Notes under the pieces: generated by a model
What the model saw: only the letters and a program-made list of their open reading frames with translations
Told to the model about the DNA's origin: nothing
Database searches by the model: none
Source: Streptomyces sp. TLI_235
GTDB taxonomy: Bacteria > Actinomycetota > Actinomycetes > Streptomycetales > Streptomycetaceae
Direction of reading: 5' to 3'
DNA: 64,000 bases
Assembly: GCA_002300355.1 (NCBI GenBank)
Contig: NSGV01000001.1
Coordinates: 620,001-684,000, forward strand
Shown here: positions 19,480 through 29,030 of the stretch, piece after piece
How positions within the stretch are numbered: position 1 is the stretch's first letter
Layout: each line of letters opens with the position of its first letter
Position numbers and translations under genes: made by a program

Positions 19480-19549
19480 GGGCCGATCGGTCCACGGAAC
19501 CGGGCCCCGGCCAGGACCTGCGGCCCCGGGGAGAGGGACTGCAGGGCCC
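19480..19549. promoter_or_regulatory. Divergent xfp/ohyA promoter region with two candidate DevR-type boxes
   Basis: GGGCC-GATC-GGTCC at 19480-19493 is 89-102 bp upstream of the phosphoketolase start. GGGAC-TGCAG-GGCCC at 19535-19549 is 83-97 bp upstream of the oleate hydratase start and overlaps a perfect 14-bp palindrome TGCAGGGCCCTGCA (19540-19553). The second site has a 5-bp spacer, so it is the weaker match. Confidence 0.5.
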
Positions 19550-19631
19550 TGCACGGCGCGATCCGGGTCCCGGAGGCTTGACGGCGCCTGCCGGCCGGTG
19601 CAGGCGGACGCGACGAGGACTGGGACAGGGC

Positions 19632-21221
19632 ATGATCGACAGCGGGCGCACCACGAAGGCGTATCTGGTCGGCGGCGGGATCGCCGCACTGGCAGCCGCG
19701 GCCTTCCTGATCCGGGACGGCGACGTCCCCGGCGAGAACATCCGCATCCTGGAGCAACTGCCGCTCGCGGGCGGCTCGCTCGACGGGCGGGGCACACCGG
19801 AGGGGGTCTACGTGACCCGCGGCGGGCGCATGCTGGAGGACGAGGCGTACACCTGCCTGTGGGACCTGCTGGAGTCGATCCCCACCCTGGACGACGAGGC
19901 CGTCTCCGTCCGCCAGGAGATCACCGACTTCAACCGGGCGTGGCCGACCGACGCCAGGGCCCGGCTGATCGACCGCGACCACCGGATCGTCGACGCGTCG
20001 CGGCTCGGTCTCGACGCCCGGGACCGGCTGGAGCTGACCCGGCTGCTGGTCACACCCGAGTCGGTGATCGGCGCCCGCCGGATCGACGAATTCTTCTCCG
20101 GGCACTTCTTCGCCACCAACTTCTGGGCGATGTGGCGCACCACCTTCGCCTTCCAGAACTGGCACAGCGCGATCGAGCTCAGGCGCTACTTCCTGCGTTT
20201 CCTCCAGGAGTTCCCGCGCATCCACACGCTCGCGGGCGTCCGCCGCACCCGGCTCAACCAGTACGACTCCATCGTCCGGCCGCTCATCAGGTGGCTGCTG
20301 GAGCGCGGCGTGCGGATCGAGCACGGTGTCACCGTCACCGACGTCGACTTCACCGAGCAGGACGGAATACGCCGCGCCAGGCGCCTCCACCTGCGGCGCG
20401 AGAGCGGGCCGGAGACCGTCGAACTCGATGATCTGGACCTGGCGTTCATCACGCTCGGTTCGATGACCGCCGATGCCGCCCACGGTGGCGACGACACCGT
20501 GCCCGAGCTCGTCCGCGACAAGCGTGACGGCAGCTGGACACTGTGGGAGACCCTCTCCCGCAAGGCGCCGGACTTCGGCCGGCCGGCGGTCTTCAACGGC
20601 AGTGTCGCCGAGGCCGCCTGGGAGTCGTTCACGCTCACCATGCGAAGCCCCGCCCTGCTCAAGCGGATCGAGGCGTTCAGCGGCAACGCCCCGGGCACCG
20701 GTGCGCTGATGACCTTCAAGGACTCGCCCTGGCTGATGTCGGTCGTCGTGCCCCGCCCCCCGCACTTCGACGGGCAGCCCGAGGACGTGTTCACGCTGTG
20801 GGGGTACGGCCTGTTCATGGACACTCCCGGTGAGTACACCGGCAAGGCCATGGCCGAGTGCACCGGGCAGGAGATCCTCACCGAACTCCTCGGGCAGCTC
20901 GGCTTCGAGGACATCGCCGACGAGGTCCGCGCCACCACGACCGTCATCACCGTGATGATGCCCTACATCACCAGCCAGTTCGCCCGCCGGTCGGTGCGCG
21001 ACCGACCCCGGGTGATCCCGCACGGCGCACGGAACTTCGCCTTCCTCGGCCAGTACGTCGAGATCCCGGAGGACGTCGTCTTCACCGTCGAGTACTCGGT
21101 GCGCGGCGCCATGCACGCCGTCCATCAGCTGCTCGGCCTCGACCTGCCGGTCCCGCCGGTCCACCACGCCCTGGCCGATCCGGCCACCGTCCTGTCCGCA
21201 CTGCGGACCGCCCTCGGCTAG
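19632..21221 (+). CDS. ohyA: Oleate hydratase (myosin-cross-reactive antigen family)
   Basis: 529 residues from ATG 19632. FAD-dependent hydration of the cis-9 double bond of oleic or linoleic acid to 10-hydroxy fatty acids. The N-terminus has the dinucleotide fold [21 protein letters not shown] followed by [14 protein letters not shown], then [28 protein letters not shown], typical of the family, and near the C-terminus [37 protein letters not shown] (quoted as separate short pieces: [22 protein letters not shown]). Length is a little below the ~590 of Gram-positive relatives. It is divergent from phosphoketolase and probably shares its hypoxic control; a role in membrane or fatty-acid stress is inferred. 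Confidence 0.93.
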   Translation: MIDSGRTTKAYLVGGGIAALAAAAFLIRDGDVPGENIRILEQLPLAGGSLDGRGTPEGVYVTRGGRMLEDEAYTCLWDLLESIPTLDDEAVSVRQEITDFNRAWPTDARARLIDRDHRIVDASRLGLDARDRLELTRLLVTPESVIGARRIDEFFSGHFFATNFWAMWRTTFAFQNWHSAIELRRYFLRFLQEFPRIHTLAGVRRTRLNQYDSIVRPLIRWLLERGVRIEHGVTVTDVDFTEQDGIRRARRLHLRRESGPETVELDDLDLAFITLGSMTADAAHGGDDTVPELVRDKRDGSWTLWETLSRKAPDFGRPAVFNGSVAEAAWESFTLTMRSPALLKRIEAFSGNAPGTGALMTFKDSPWLMSVVVPRPPHFDGQPEDVFTLWGYGLFMDTPGEYTGKAMAECTGQEILTELLGQLGFEDIADEVRATTTVITVMMPYITSQFARRSVRDRPRVIPHGARNFAFLGQYVEIPEDVVFTVEYSVRGAMHAVHQLLGLDLPVPPVHHALADPATVLSALRTALG

Positions 21222-21269
21222 GGCCGCCGGACCGGGCTCGCCGGCTGCGCCACCGGACGGGAACACGCA

Positions 21270-21305
21270 GGAACCGGGGACGGCCCCCACGCCGTCCCCG
21301 GTTCC
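21270..21305. terminator. Strong hairpin terminator between ohyA and hpf
   Basis: GGAACCGGGGACGG and its exact complement form a 14-bp stem with an 8-nt loop, 48 bp after the ohyA stop and 51 bp after the hpf stop. It serves both convergent genes. Confidence 0.88.
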
Positions 21306-21356
21306 GCATTCCGTTCCCGGCCGGCCCCCACAGCCGCCGGGCAGGACCCGCGCCTA

Positions 21357-22142
21357 CTACAGCACGGGAGTGATCAGGCCGTAGTGGCCGTCGTAGCGGT
21401 GGTACAGCACGTTGCCGCGACCGGTCGCGGCGTCGGTGAAGAACACGAACGGCAGACCGCCGAGATCGAGGCGCTCGACCGCCTCGTCGACGGTGAGTTC
21501 CGGCGCGCCGAGCGCGCTTGCCGAGAGGCCCGGGACCTGCTCGGCCCGGGGATCGGCGGTGGCCAGCCGGTACCCGCCGCCGGCGGCGTCCCGGTGGACC
21601 ACGCTGTCGCCGCCGCCCGCCGCGTCCGTGAACAGGTGGAAGTCGTAGTCCATCGCCTCCAGTTCGAGCACCGCCTCCCAGGCGGTCTGCCGCGCCGGGC
21701 TGTAGGACCTGTGGCGCACGATGCGGCGGTCCTCGGGGCTCCGGGTGTGCCGCTGCGGACGGTGCCCGTGCCCTGCACCGTCGCCTCCGGCGTCCGGGGC
21801 CGTCCCGTGGTGGCGGTGGTGGTCGCGGTGGTGGCGGACGCGGGCGATCCGGGCGTTCAGCCGGTCCTGGAGGCGGTCGATCGCCTCCTGCATGGTGGCC
21901 GCTGCGACATGGGCCCGGACCGGCCGGCCGTTGAGGTCGACCACGGCCTGCGCGGTGGAGGGCTCGGCCACCGCGTGGTTGGACTCCTGGGTGAGCTTCA
22001 CCCGGGCGGCGAGGACCGGTTCGTCGAGCCGCCCCAGCACGGCGACCATCTTCGTACGGGCGTAGCCGGGTGCGGCCAGGGTGACGGCGCCGCGGGTCTC
22101 CACCACGACGGCGGTGGCGCTCAGGGTCTGCGGACGGTTCAT
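21357..22142 (-). CDS. hpf: Ribosome hibernation promoting factor, long form
   Basis: 261 residues from ATG 22142, with AGGAGAGG upstream. The N-terminal S30AE/YfiA-like domain (about 30-110: KLTQESNHAVAEPSTAQAVV, HVAAATMQEAIDRLQDRLNARI) is followed by a His/Arg-rich linker. The C-terminal dimerisation domain (about 155-261) contains TVDEAVERLDLGGLPFVFFTDAATGRGNVLYHRYDGHYGLI. Long HPFs dimerise 70S ribosomes into silent 100S particles. The C-terminal domain appears to be preceded by a second, partial copy of its motif (AVLELEAMDYDFHLFTDAAGGGDSVVHRD), so this protein has a tandem arrangement. It is the last gene of the arc operon, 22 bp after arcC, and has its own box at 22197-22210. Confidence 0.9.
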   Translation of the reverse strand: MNRPQTLSATAVVVETRGAVTLAAPGYARTKMVAVLGRLDEPVLAARVKLTQESNHAVAEPSTAQAVVDLNGRPVRAHVAAATMQEAIDRLQDRLNARIARVRHHRDHHRHHGTAPDAGGDGAGHGHRPQRHTRSPEDRRIVRHRSYSPARQTAWEAVLELEAMDYDFHLFTDAAGGGDSVVHRDAAGGGYRLATADPRAEQVPGLSASALGAPELTVDEAVERLDLGGLPFVFFTDAATGRGNVLYHRYDGHYGLITPVL

Positions 22143-22164
22143 CGGAGTTCCTCTCCTGGTGGGT

Positions 22165-23159
22165 TCAGACTGCCGTGCGCGGTACTGCCGGGCCGAGGGC
22201 CGAAGGTCCCGCCGGCGTGGACGTCCGTCCCGTCTCACCCGCCGGCGACGGCACGCGGACGGAGGTGCCCGTGGTGCCGAGGAGTGCGCCGAGGGCGTCG
22301 TCCAGGGGGCCGATGACGGCCAGGCGGCCGGTCCGTTCGGCGGAGGCGGCGACGGCCTCGGCCTTGGGCCGCATCGATCCCTCGGGCAGGTCGAGTCCGC
22401 GCAGTTCGCCGGGGGTGGCCGTGATGAGCGGGCCGGGGTGGGCGGCGCCGAAGCGGGTGAACACATGGGTGACGTCGGTGAGGATCAGCAGGGCGTCGGC
22501 GTCGAGCCGTTCGGCGAGCAGGGCGGCGGTGAGGTCCTTGTCGACCACGGCCTCGACGCCGCGCACCCGTCCGGTGTCCGGATCGCGCGTGATCGGCACA
22601 CCGCCGCCCCCGGCGGCGACGACCACGGCTCCGGCGGCCAACAGGGCCCGGATCGCGGGCAGTTCGGTGATCGCCTCGGCCGGGGCGAGGGAACGGTGCG
22701 GCGCAGCCGGGCACCGTCCCGGGCGGTGGTCCAGCCGCGTTCGATCTCCATCAGCCTGGCCTGGCGGTCGGTCAGTTGGCCGCCGATGAACTTGCTCGGC
22801 CGGCGGAGTGCCGGGTCGTGCGGATCGACCTCGGTGTGGGTGATCAGTGCGGTCACGGTCCGCCCGGGCAGGCGGGCCGTCAGCTCGCGGACGAGCAGGG
22901 TGCCGATCATGCCCTGGGTCTCGGCGCCGACGACGTCCAGCGGGTAGGGCGCGGTCAGTGCCGGGTCGGCCTCGCTCTCGGCGGTGAGCAGGCCGACCTG
23001 CGGCCCGTTGCCGTGGGTGATCACCACCTCGTGTCCGGCGAGGACGAGTTCGGCCAGCGATCGGGCGGCCTCGCGGACGTGGTGCTGCTGGACGGCGGCG
23101 TCGGGGTGTTCTCCGCGCCGGAGCAGGGCGTTTCCGCCGAGGGCTGCGACGATGCGCAC
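22165..23159 (-). pseudogene. arcC: Carbamate kinase with a single-base frameshift
   Basis: Carbamate kinase makes ATP from carbamoyl phosphate. The GTG at 23159, 2 bp after the arcB stop, opens with VRIVAALGGNALLRRGE, then VITHGNGPQVGLL and the family segments KFIGG and RRTVPSPRP. Near 22683 the frame must move by one base: the family pattern VPSPxPxxIxExxAI is restored as EAITELPAI in the adjacent frame, which continues with VVVAAGGGGVPI, VVDKDLTAALLAERLDADALLILTDV (split: VVDKDLTAALLA, LLILTDV) and GSMRPKAEAVAAS to the normal end. One missing G (CCG(G)AG) explains it. Every motif on both sides is intact, so this is either a recent mutation, a sequencing error at a G/C run, or a programmed slip. 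As written, the product would be truncated and inactive. Confidence 0.88.
22197..22210. promoter_or_regulatory. Candidate DevR-type box (hpf promoter, inside arcC)
   Basis: GGGCC-GAAG-GTCCC, identical to the adhE box, 55-68 bp upstream of the hpf ATG and inside the last codons of arcC. It suggests hpf can be transcribed independently of the arc operon. Confidence 0.6.
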
Positions 23160-23161
23160 GG

Positions 23162-24166
23162 TCAGTCCTTCCCGAGGGTGGCGACGAGGACGGCCTTGAT
23201 GGTGTGCATCCGGTTCTCGGCCTGCTCGAAGACCAGGGACGCGGGCGACTCGAACACCTCGTCGGTGACTTCGAGGCCGTTCAGGCCGTGCTGCTCGGCG
23301 AGTTCGGCGCCGAGGTCGGTGCGGCGGTCGTGCAGGGCGGGCAGGCAGTGCAGGAAGGCGGTGTCCGGGTTGCCGGTCGCGGCCATGGTCGCGGCGTTGA
23401 CCTGGTACGGCAGCAGCAGGTCGATGCGCTCCTTCCACCGGTCGTGGTCCTCGCCCATCGAGACCCAGACGTCGGTGTACAGGTAGTCCGCGCCGCGCAC
23501 GGCCTCGTCGACCTCGTCGGTGAGGGTGAACCGGGCGCCGCTGTCCCGGCCGCGCAGCAGGCACTCCTGCACCAGGGACGGGTCCGGCCACAGCTCGCGC
23601 GGCGCGGCGACGCGCACGTCCATCCCGAGCAGACTGCCCATCGCCATCAGCGAGTTGGCGGTGTTGTTGCGGGCGTCACCCAGGTAGCAGAAGGAGATCT
23701 GCGCCGGCGGCCGGCCGCTGTGCTCGCGCATGGTGAAGACGTCGCACAGGCTCTGGGTGGGGTGGCACTCGTCCGTGAGGCCGTTGTACACGGGGACGCC
23801 GGCGTGCGCGGCGAGTCCGGTGACGGTGGCCTGGGCGTAGCCGCGGTACTCGATGCCGTCGTACATCCGGCCGAGCACGCGGGCGGTGTCGGCGACGGAC
23901 TCCTTGTGGCCGATGTGGGAACTGTCCGGGCCGAGGTAGGTGGTGGTGGCGCCCTGGTCGGCCGCGGCGACCTCGAAGGCGCAGCGGGTACGGGTGGAGT
24001 TCTTCTCGAAGATCAGGGCGAGACGGCGGCCGGCCAGCCGCGGGACCTCGGTGCCGGCCCGCCTGGCAGCCTTCAGCTCGGCGGCGAGGTCGAGCAGGTG
24101 GTGGATCTCGGCGGCGCTGTGGTCGAACTCGCTCAGGTAATGGCGGCCGTGCAGGTTGACGGTCAT
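23162..24166 (-). CDS. arcB: Ornithine carbamoyltransferase (catabolic)
   Basis: 334 residues from ATG 24166 with GGAGGAAT upstream. In the arginine deiminase pathway it runs phosphorolysis of citrulline to ornithine and carbamoyl phosphate. The carbamoyl-phosphate site [16 protein letters not shown], the HPTQ motif ([13 protein letters not shown]), the ornithine-binding segment [13 protein letters not shown] and the Cys-loop [10 protein letters not shown] are all present. Length fits the family. Its place between arcA (23 bp) and arcC (2 bp) identifies it as the catabolic enzyme rather than the biosynthetic ArgF. Confidence 0.96.
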   Translation of the reverse strand: MTVNLHGRHYLSEFDHSAAEIHHLLDLAAELKAARRAGTEVPRLAGRRLALIFEKNSTRTRCAFEVAAADQGATTTYLGPDSSHIGHKESVADTARVLGRMYDGIEYRGYAQATVTGLAAHAGVPVYNGLTDECHPTQSLCDVFTMREHSGRPPAQISFCYLGDARNNTANSLMAMGSLLGMDVRVAAPRELWPDPSLVQECLLRGRDSGARFTLTDEVDEAVRGADYLYTDVWVSMGEDHDRWKERIDLLLPYQVNAATMAATGNPDTAFLHCLPALHDRRTDLGAELAEQHGLNGLEVTDEVFESPASLVFEQAENRMHTIKAVLVATLGKD

Positions 24167-24189
24167 GGCGGATTCCTCCTCCGTGGTGG

Positions 24190-25413
24190 TCAGTCGACGG
24201 GATCGCGCTGGATCGGGCAGCTCATGCAGCGCGGGCCGCCGCGGCCGCGGCCGAGCTCGGAGCCGGCGACGGTGACGATCTCGATGCCCTGCTTGCGCAG
24301 GTGGGTGTTGGTGGTGGTGTTGCGCTCGTAGCCGACGACCACGCCGGGTTCGAGGGCGAGGAAGTTGCTGCCGTCGTCCCACTGTTCGCGCTCGGCTGCC
24401 CGTACGTCCTGCTCGGCGGAGAGGAGGCGGACCTTGTCCGCACCGAGGGACTCTGCGAGGGAGGCCGCCAGATCCGGGTCGGGGGCGACGTCGAACCCGC
24501 TCGGCCGCTCGGGGTCCGGGGTGAGGGTCCAGGAGCGCAGCCGGTGGGCCAGACCGCGGTGGACGGCGAAGGTGTCCCGGTCGATCATCGTCAGAACGGT
24601 GTCGAGGTGCATGAACGCCCGGCTCTCCGGCAGCCGCACGGCGATCAGCCGGTGCGCTGCGCCGAACAGGAAGAGGTTCTGGGCCAGTTGCTCGACGGCC
24701 TGGGCGGTGGTGCGCTCACCCATGCCGACCATGACCACACCGGGGGCGATGACGTGGACGTCGCCGCCCTCCAGGCTGAGCCCGGGGCGGGCCGCGGTAC
24801 CGTCCAGCAGCGGCGGGGCGGTCTCGGCGAACAGCGGATGGAAGCGGTAGATCGCGGCCGTGTGCAGGCTCTCCCGTCGACGGGCGGGCCTGGCCATCGG
24901 GTTGATGCTGTAACGGGACCCGATCCAGCAGGAGTTGTCGCGCGGGAAGAGGTGGTTGGGCAGCGGCGGCAGGGCGAAGTCCTGCTCGCCCAGCGTGTTC
25001 CACAGCAGGCTGTGGGGCTTGCGGATCGGCAGGTCGTCCTTCAGGACGCCGCCGATCAGGTACTCGGCGAGCGCCGCACCGTCGAGCTGCTCGCACAGCT
25101 CCCGCACCGGTTCCACCAGGGCCGGGCCGACGGCGGCCGGAGTGACGACCTGGCCGAGCAGCCAGGCGCGGGCCGGCGCCAGGTCGAGGGTCTCGGCGAG
25201 CAGGTCGGCGTAGTGGTGGACGCGCACGCCGTGGTCCCGCAGCACCTGGGCGAAGGCGTCGTGCTCCTCACGGGCCCGCTTGGCCCACAGGATGTCGTCG
25301 AAGAGCAGGTCCTCGACGTTGCGCGGGGTGAGTCGGGAGAGTTCCAGACCGGGGCGGTGCAGGATCACCTGGCGCAGCCGGCCGGCTTCCGAGTCGACAC
25401 GCAGAGTGGACAT
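24190..25413 (-). CDS. arcA: Arginine deiminase
   Basis: 407 residues. Hydrolyses L-arginine to citrulline and ammonia, the first step of fermentative arginine use. Visible motifs: [18 protein letters not shown] near the N-terminus, [14 protein letters not shown], the catalytic [19 protein letters not shown] and the C-terminal [15 protein letters not shown] in which C396 is the nucleophile. Size and motif order match bacterial enzymes. It follows the permease gene by 19 bp and precedes arcB by 23 bp. Ammonia production would also buffer acid from fermentation. Confidence 0.96.
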   Translation of the reverse strand: MSTLRVDSEAGRLRQVILHRPGLELSRLTPRNVEDLLFDDILWAKRAREEHDAFAQVLRDHGVRVHHYADLLAETLDLAPARAWLLGQVVTPAAVGPALVEPVRELCEQLDGAALAEYLIGGVLKDDLPIRKPHSLLWNTLGEQDFALPPLPNHLFPRDNSCWIGSRYSINPMARPARRRESLHTAAIYRFHPLFAETAPPLLDGTAARPGLSLEGGDVHVIAPGVVMVGMGERTTAQAVEQLAQNLFLFGAAHRLIAVRLPESRAFMHLDTVLTMIDRDTFAVHRGLAHRLRSWTLTPDPERPSGFDVAPDPDLAASLAESLGADKVRLLSAEQDVRAAEREQWDDGSNFLALEPGVVVGYERNTTTNTHLRKQGIEIVTVAGSELGRGRGGPRCMSCPIQRDPVD

Positions 25414-25432
25414 GTCGGTGTGCTCCTTGGTC

Positions 25433-26944
25433 TCAGTGCTGGTGGCGCGGCATCAGCGCGCGACGGAGGATGGTCGGCAGGCCGACCGGGCCTGCGCTGC
25501 GGGCCGCCGCGGGCAGCGGCGCGTCGGGCCCGGCCTGCCCGGCCCCGGTGGGCGGGGTTCCGGCGAGGGCGCCCGTTCCGGCTGCGCGGGCGATCGGGCG
25601 CTTCAGCCAGATGTAGACGGGGATGCCGAGCAGGATGGTGAACAGGCCGTAGTAGACGGTCTGGTAGCCGCTGCCCTGGATCGACCAGTAGGAGAACGCC
25701 AGGGCGGCGACGGTGACGGTGGTGTCCCGGACGAGGCGGCGCCGGTCGAGCTCCTCGCGTCCGTGCTGCACCAGCCACAGCAGCTGGGCGGCGGTCGCGA
25801 CCAGGTACGGCACGGCTGCGGTGAGCACGCTCAGCAGCACGATCCCGGTGAAGACCTGGGTGAAGCGGGTGTAGCTGACCACGGTGAGCACCGAGGCGAG
25901 GACGGTCGCCGAGACGATGCCGAAGGCCGGCACGCCTGCGCGCCCGCGGACCTTGGTGAAGGCGGCCGGGAAGAGCCCGTCCCGGGCGGCGGCCATCGGC
26001 ATCTCGGCGCAGATCAGCGTCCACCCGTTGAGTGCGCCGACGCCGGAGACGATCGCGGCCGCCGCGACCAGGTCACCGGCCCAGTGGCCGCCCGCGACGA
26101 TGTTCACCGCGTCCGTGAACGGCGCGGTGGAGGAGCCGAGCCGGGCGTGCGGCACGGTGCCGAAGACGGCCAGAGTGCCCAGCAGGTAGATCGCGGCGCA
26201 CGCCAGCGTGCCGTACACCGTGGCGCGCGGAACGTTGCGCTGGGGATCACGGACCCGTCCGGCGGCCACGGAGGCGGTTTCCAGACCGATGTAGCTGAAC
26301 AGTGCGATCGCCCCCGCCGCCGACACCGCCCCGAGCGCCGACGTCCCGCTCGCGTTGAAGGCACCGAAGTTCCCGGACTTCACGAACAGCAGCCCGACCG
26401 TGCCCATGAAGGCCAGCGGAAGGAACTTCAGCACCGTGGTGGCGACCTGGAACGCGCCGACGGCCCGGACGCCGGTCAGGTTGACGACGGCCGGCACCCA
26501 CAGGCCCGCCAGCGCGATCGCGATCGAACCCCCGGTGTGGTGTCCCTTGTTGACGAACACCTCGACGTAGCCGACCCAGGCCACCGCGATGGCCGCATTG
26601 CCCGCCCAGGCGGTGATCCAGTACGACCACGCGGTGAGGAACCCGGCGAACTCCCCGAACGCCTGCCTGGCGTAGACGTACGGCCCGCCGCTTCCCGGCA
26701 CCCGCTCCGACAGCCGGCCGAAGGTCACCGCCAGTGCCAGTGCGCCGATCGTCACCAGGACGAACGCCACCAGGGCGATCGGCCCGTACGGGGCGAGCGC
26801 GGACGGCAGCGCGAACACGCCGGTGCCGATGACGCTGCCGACCACCAGGGCGGTGGCGGCCGGCAGGCCGAAGCCGCCGGCCGTGCCGGACGGACCGTCA
26901 TCCGTCTTTGTCTGCCGGGTCTCTCTGCGGCCGTGTGCGGACAT
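25433..26944 (-). CDS. APC-family amino acid transporter, probable arginine/ornithine exchanger
   Basis: 503 residues from ATG 26944, chosen because AAGGAG stands 6 nt upstream; an ATG at 26986 is in frame but lacks such a site. Twelve or so hydrophobic segments begin with the APC signature [25 protein letters not shown] (first helix, GSVIGTGVF) and [15 protein letters not shown]. Transports amino acids across the cytoplasmic membrane. Its position as first gene of the arc operon makes arginine uptake in exchange for ornithine the likely role, analogous to ArcD although of the APC type; specificity is inferred from context. The upstream divergent spacer contains several candidate DevR boxes. 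Confidence 0.9.
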   Translation of the reverse strand: MSAHGRRETRQTKTDDGPSGTAGGFGLPAATALVVGSVIGTGVFALPSALAPYGPIALVAFVLVTIGALALAVTFGRLSERVPGSGGPYVYARQAFGEFAGFLTAWSYWITAWAGNAAIAVAWVGYVEVFVNKGHHTGGSIAIALAGLWVPAVVNLTGVRAVGAFQVATTVLKFLPLAFMGTVGLLFVKSGNFGAFNASGTSALGAVSAAGAIALFSYIGLETASVAAGRVRDPQRNVPRATVYGTLACAAIYLLGTLAVFGTVPHARLGSSTAPFTDAVNIVAGGHWAGDLVAAAAIVSGVGALNGWTLICAEMPMAAARDGLFPAAFTKVRGRAGVPAFGIVSATVLASVLTVVSYTRFTQVFTGIVLLSVLTAAVPYLVATAAQLLWLVQHGREELDRRRLVRDTTVTVAALAFSYWSIQGSGYQTVYYGLFTILLGIPVYIWLKRPIARAAGTGALAGTPPTGAGQAGPDAPLPAAARSAGPVGLPTILRRALMPRHQH

Positions 26945-27042
26945 CACGCGCTCCTTTGCGGTGTGCTCGAGGACAGCGGTGGGCACCGGTGTGCCCGTGA
27001 CTCACGGTGAAGATCCTCGGAGAGCGGCCGGATGCCTTCCCA

Positions 27043-27208
27043 GGGACCGATGGTCCTGTCCTGCTCGGCCGGCAGTCCCGTCGCAGCGCCCCGATGGTCC
27101 CGGCCGGGCGGTCCGGCCGACGGACCGTCGCCGGCCCGGACGTGCCGCCCGCACGGGGAACAGGAGCGGTCAGGGACCACCGGCCCTCCGGTGGGCCCGG
27201 TCGGTCCC
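27043..27208. promoter_or_regulatory. Divergent arc/Rv1733c-like promoter region with three candidate DevR-type sites
   Basis: The 403-bp spacer holds GGGACCGATGGTCC (27043-27056), GGGAC-CACC-GGCCC (27173-27186, reading GGGCC-GGTG-GTCCC on the other strand) and GGGCC-CGGTCG-GTCCC (27193-27208, 6-bp spacer). The first is 99-112 bp upstream of the permease start; the other two are 140-175 bp upstream of the 27348 start. Clusters of two or three boxes are usual at strongly DevR-controlled promoters. No gene is seen in the spacer. Confidence 0.55.
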
Positions 27209-27347
27209 TGTCGGTGCCCGGCCGTCGCCGACAGAGTTCTCGTGGCACGAGTCCCGCGGGGGTCCCGGCCCTGCACCACCCAGCCGGAGAGCGGCGGGTG
27301 GCGGGGTCCACTCCCGATCGCGCATCCCGTCCGCGAAGGAGTTCACG

Positions 27348-27998
27348 ATGGCCGGCACACGCCGCACCCGCGTCACCCGCCCATGGCAGCGCCACCTGCG
27401 CCGAGCCCTCGGCGCCGAGCACAACGCGCTGGCCCGGGCTGCGGACCGTTCTCGCAGCCGCTCGCTCGTCCTCGCCGTGCTCGCAATCGTCCTGGCGGCG
27501 CTCCTCGGCGCTGCGGCCGCCCTGGCCGACCTCGGCTCGGCCGAGCGGCGAGCCGCCGCGGCGGCACCCCACCTGCACCGCGTCGAGGCCGTCCTGCTCA
27601 CACCGCCGCTGGACGCGGCCGGCACGGCCGACGCCGTGGCCGGCCGCTACCGGGCCACCGCAGCCTGGACATACCCCTCCGGGCAGCACAACACCGGCAC
27701 GGTCCAGCTGAGCCGGCCGGCTCCGACGGGTGCCACGACGGCCGTCTGGGTGGGCGACTCCGGGCAGCTCGCCCCCGCCCCGTCCAGCACCGCCGCCCTC
27801 GTCTCCGACGCGGTCTGCCGCGGCCTGTTCGTCTGCGGCTGCCTGGTCGTCCTCGCCGCCTGCACCCTGGGTCTCCGGCTGACCGGCCTGGACCGCCGGG
27901 CGGACGCCGCCTGGCAGCATGCCTGGGCCGAACTCGAACCCGTCTGGAGCGGACGATCAGCCCGGAAGCCCGGCAACGGCGATGTCCGCCGCGGCTGA
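27348..27998 (+). CDS. Rv1733c-like membrane protein
   Basis: 216 residues from ATG 27348 with AAGGAG upstream. Two transmembrane segments: one at about residues 38-62 (SLVLAVLAIVLAALLGAAAALA) and one near 158-180 (GLFVCGCLVVLAACTLGLRL). They flank an extracytoplasmic loop that contains TAAWTYPSGQHNTGTVQ and TTAVWVGDSGQLAPAP. This two-helix layout and the W...G...G / VWVxxxGQ pattern match mycobacterial Rv1733c, a DosR-regulon membrane protein and latency antigen whose function is unknown. It is divergent from the arc operon and precedes devR by about 250 bp. Confidence 0.8.
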   Translation: MAGTRRTRVTRPWQRHLRRALGAEHNALARAADRSRSRSLVLAVLAIVLAALLGAAAALADLGSAERRAAAAAPHLHRVEAVLLTPPLDAAGTADAVAGRYRATAAWTYPSGQHNTGTVQLSRPAPTGATTAVWVGDSGQLAPAPSSTAALVSDAVCRGLFVCGCLVVLAACTLGLRLTGLDRRADAAWQHAWAELEPVWSGRSARKPGNGDVRRG

Positions 27999-28148
27999 AC
28001 CGGGCACCACCCGGGAGCGCCGCGGACCGGACCTTCCGGAGCGTGGAGCGCCGCAACCGCTCCTCGCCGAAACCGGCCTGTCGACACCTCGGCCGACCGG
28101 GTGCCGACGGGAACTCGCGACCACCGGACGGTCGTCGCTGGGAGAATC

Positions 28149-28162
28149 GGGCCGCCCGGCCC
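28149..28162. promoter_or_regulatory. Candidate DevR-type box (devR promoter, autoregulation)
   Basis: GGGCC-GCCC-GGCCC followed by TATTGTG, 89-102 bp upstream of the devR ATG. A symmetric GGGCC-N4-GGCCC palindrome is also frequent by chance in such GC-rich DNA, so support rests on position and repetition. Confidence 0.45.
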
Positions 28163-28250
28163 TATTGTGCCTGTCGGAGTACACGGCAGACTGCTGACGG
28201 TTTATGCCCCGCCTCCTGCACGGGGGCGGACGGATAAGTACGGAGAAGCG

Positions 28251-28949
28251 ATGGCGGACAGCGCAGTGGCCCGGGCGAGCGCCCCGATCAAGGTGTTCCT
28301 GCTCGACGACCACGAGGTCGTCCGGCGGGGCGTGCACGACCTGCTGGACGCGGAGCCGGATCTGACCGTGGTCGGCGAGGCTGCCACGGTCGAGCAGGCC
28401 CTGGCCCGTATCCCGGCGCTTCGCCCGGACGTGGCGATCCTGGACATGCGGCTGCCCGACGGCGACGGGGTGACCGTCTGCCGCGAGCTGCGCTCACGGA
28501 TGCCCGAACTGGGCTGCCTGATCCTCACCTCCTTCGACGACGAGGACGCACTGCTCGACTCGATCATGGCTGGCGCCTCGGGGTACGTGCTCAAGCAGAT
28601 CAGCGGCACCGACCTGGTCTCCGCCGTGCGCACGGTCGCCGCCGGGCAGTCGATGCTCGACCCGGGCGCCACCACCCGCCTGATGGCCCGTCTGCGCGGC
28701 GACACCGCCCCGCAGGTCTCCGGCCTCCCCCAACTCACCGACCGGGAGCAGGAGATCCTCGCGCTGATCGGCGAGGGCCTGACCAACCGCGAGATCGGCC
28801 AGCGGCTCTACCTGGCCGAGAAGACCGTCAAGAACCACATCTCCCGGCTGCTGGCCAAGCTCGGTGTCGAACGCCGCGTCCAGGCCGCCGTCATCGCCAC
28901 CCAGGCGCTGGCCGCCCAGGACCGGACGCCTGGCCGGCTCCCCCGCTGA
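28251..28949 (+). CDS. devR: DevR/DosR-like response regulator (NarL family)
   Basis: 232 residues from ATG 28251 with GGAGAAG upstream. Receiver domain (about 13-130): acidic pair in [13 protein letters not shown], phospho-acceptor Asp65 in [14 protein letters not shown], Thr/Ser in [14 protein letters not shown] and Lys in GYVLKQISG. LuxR-type helix-turn-helix (about 165-220): [48 protein letters not shown] (in parts: [28 protein letters not shown]). The recognition helix [17 protein letters not shown] is almost that of mycobacterial DevR, which predicts binding to GGGAC-type palindromes like those repeated in this window. The cognate kinase is convergent and immediately downstream. Probable master regulator of the island. 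Confidence 0.93.
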   Translation: MADSAVARASAPIKVFLLDDHEVVRRGVHDLLDAEPDLTVVGEAATVEQALARIPALRPDVAILDMRLPDGDGVTVCRELRSRMPELGCLILTSFDDEDALLDSIMAGASGYVLKQISGTDLVSAVRTVAAGQSMLDPGATTRLMARLRGDTAPQVSGLPQLTDREQEILALIGEGLTNREIGQRLYLAEKTVKNHISRLLAKLGVERRVQAAVIATQALAAQDRTPGRLPR

Positions 28950-28956
28950 GGCCGCT

Positions 28957-28987
28957 CCCTGCGGGCACGTCGGACCCGCCCGCAGGG
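28957..28987. terminator. Bidirectional hairpin between devR and devS
   Basis: CCCTGCGGGC and GCCCGCAGGG form a 10-bp stem in the 81-bp gap between the two convergent genes. Confidence 0.75.
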
Positions 28988-29030
28988 TGTTCCCGCCCGC
29001 TGATCCCGGCGCCCTCCGGAAACGGCGCGG

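Noticed and set aside
22235..22714. Separate gene in the third frame over arcC
   Set aside because: It has no family motifs; the carbamate kinase motifs are split between the other two frames.
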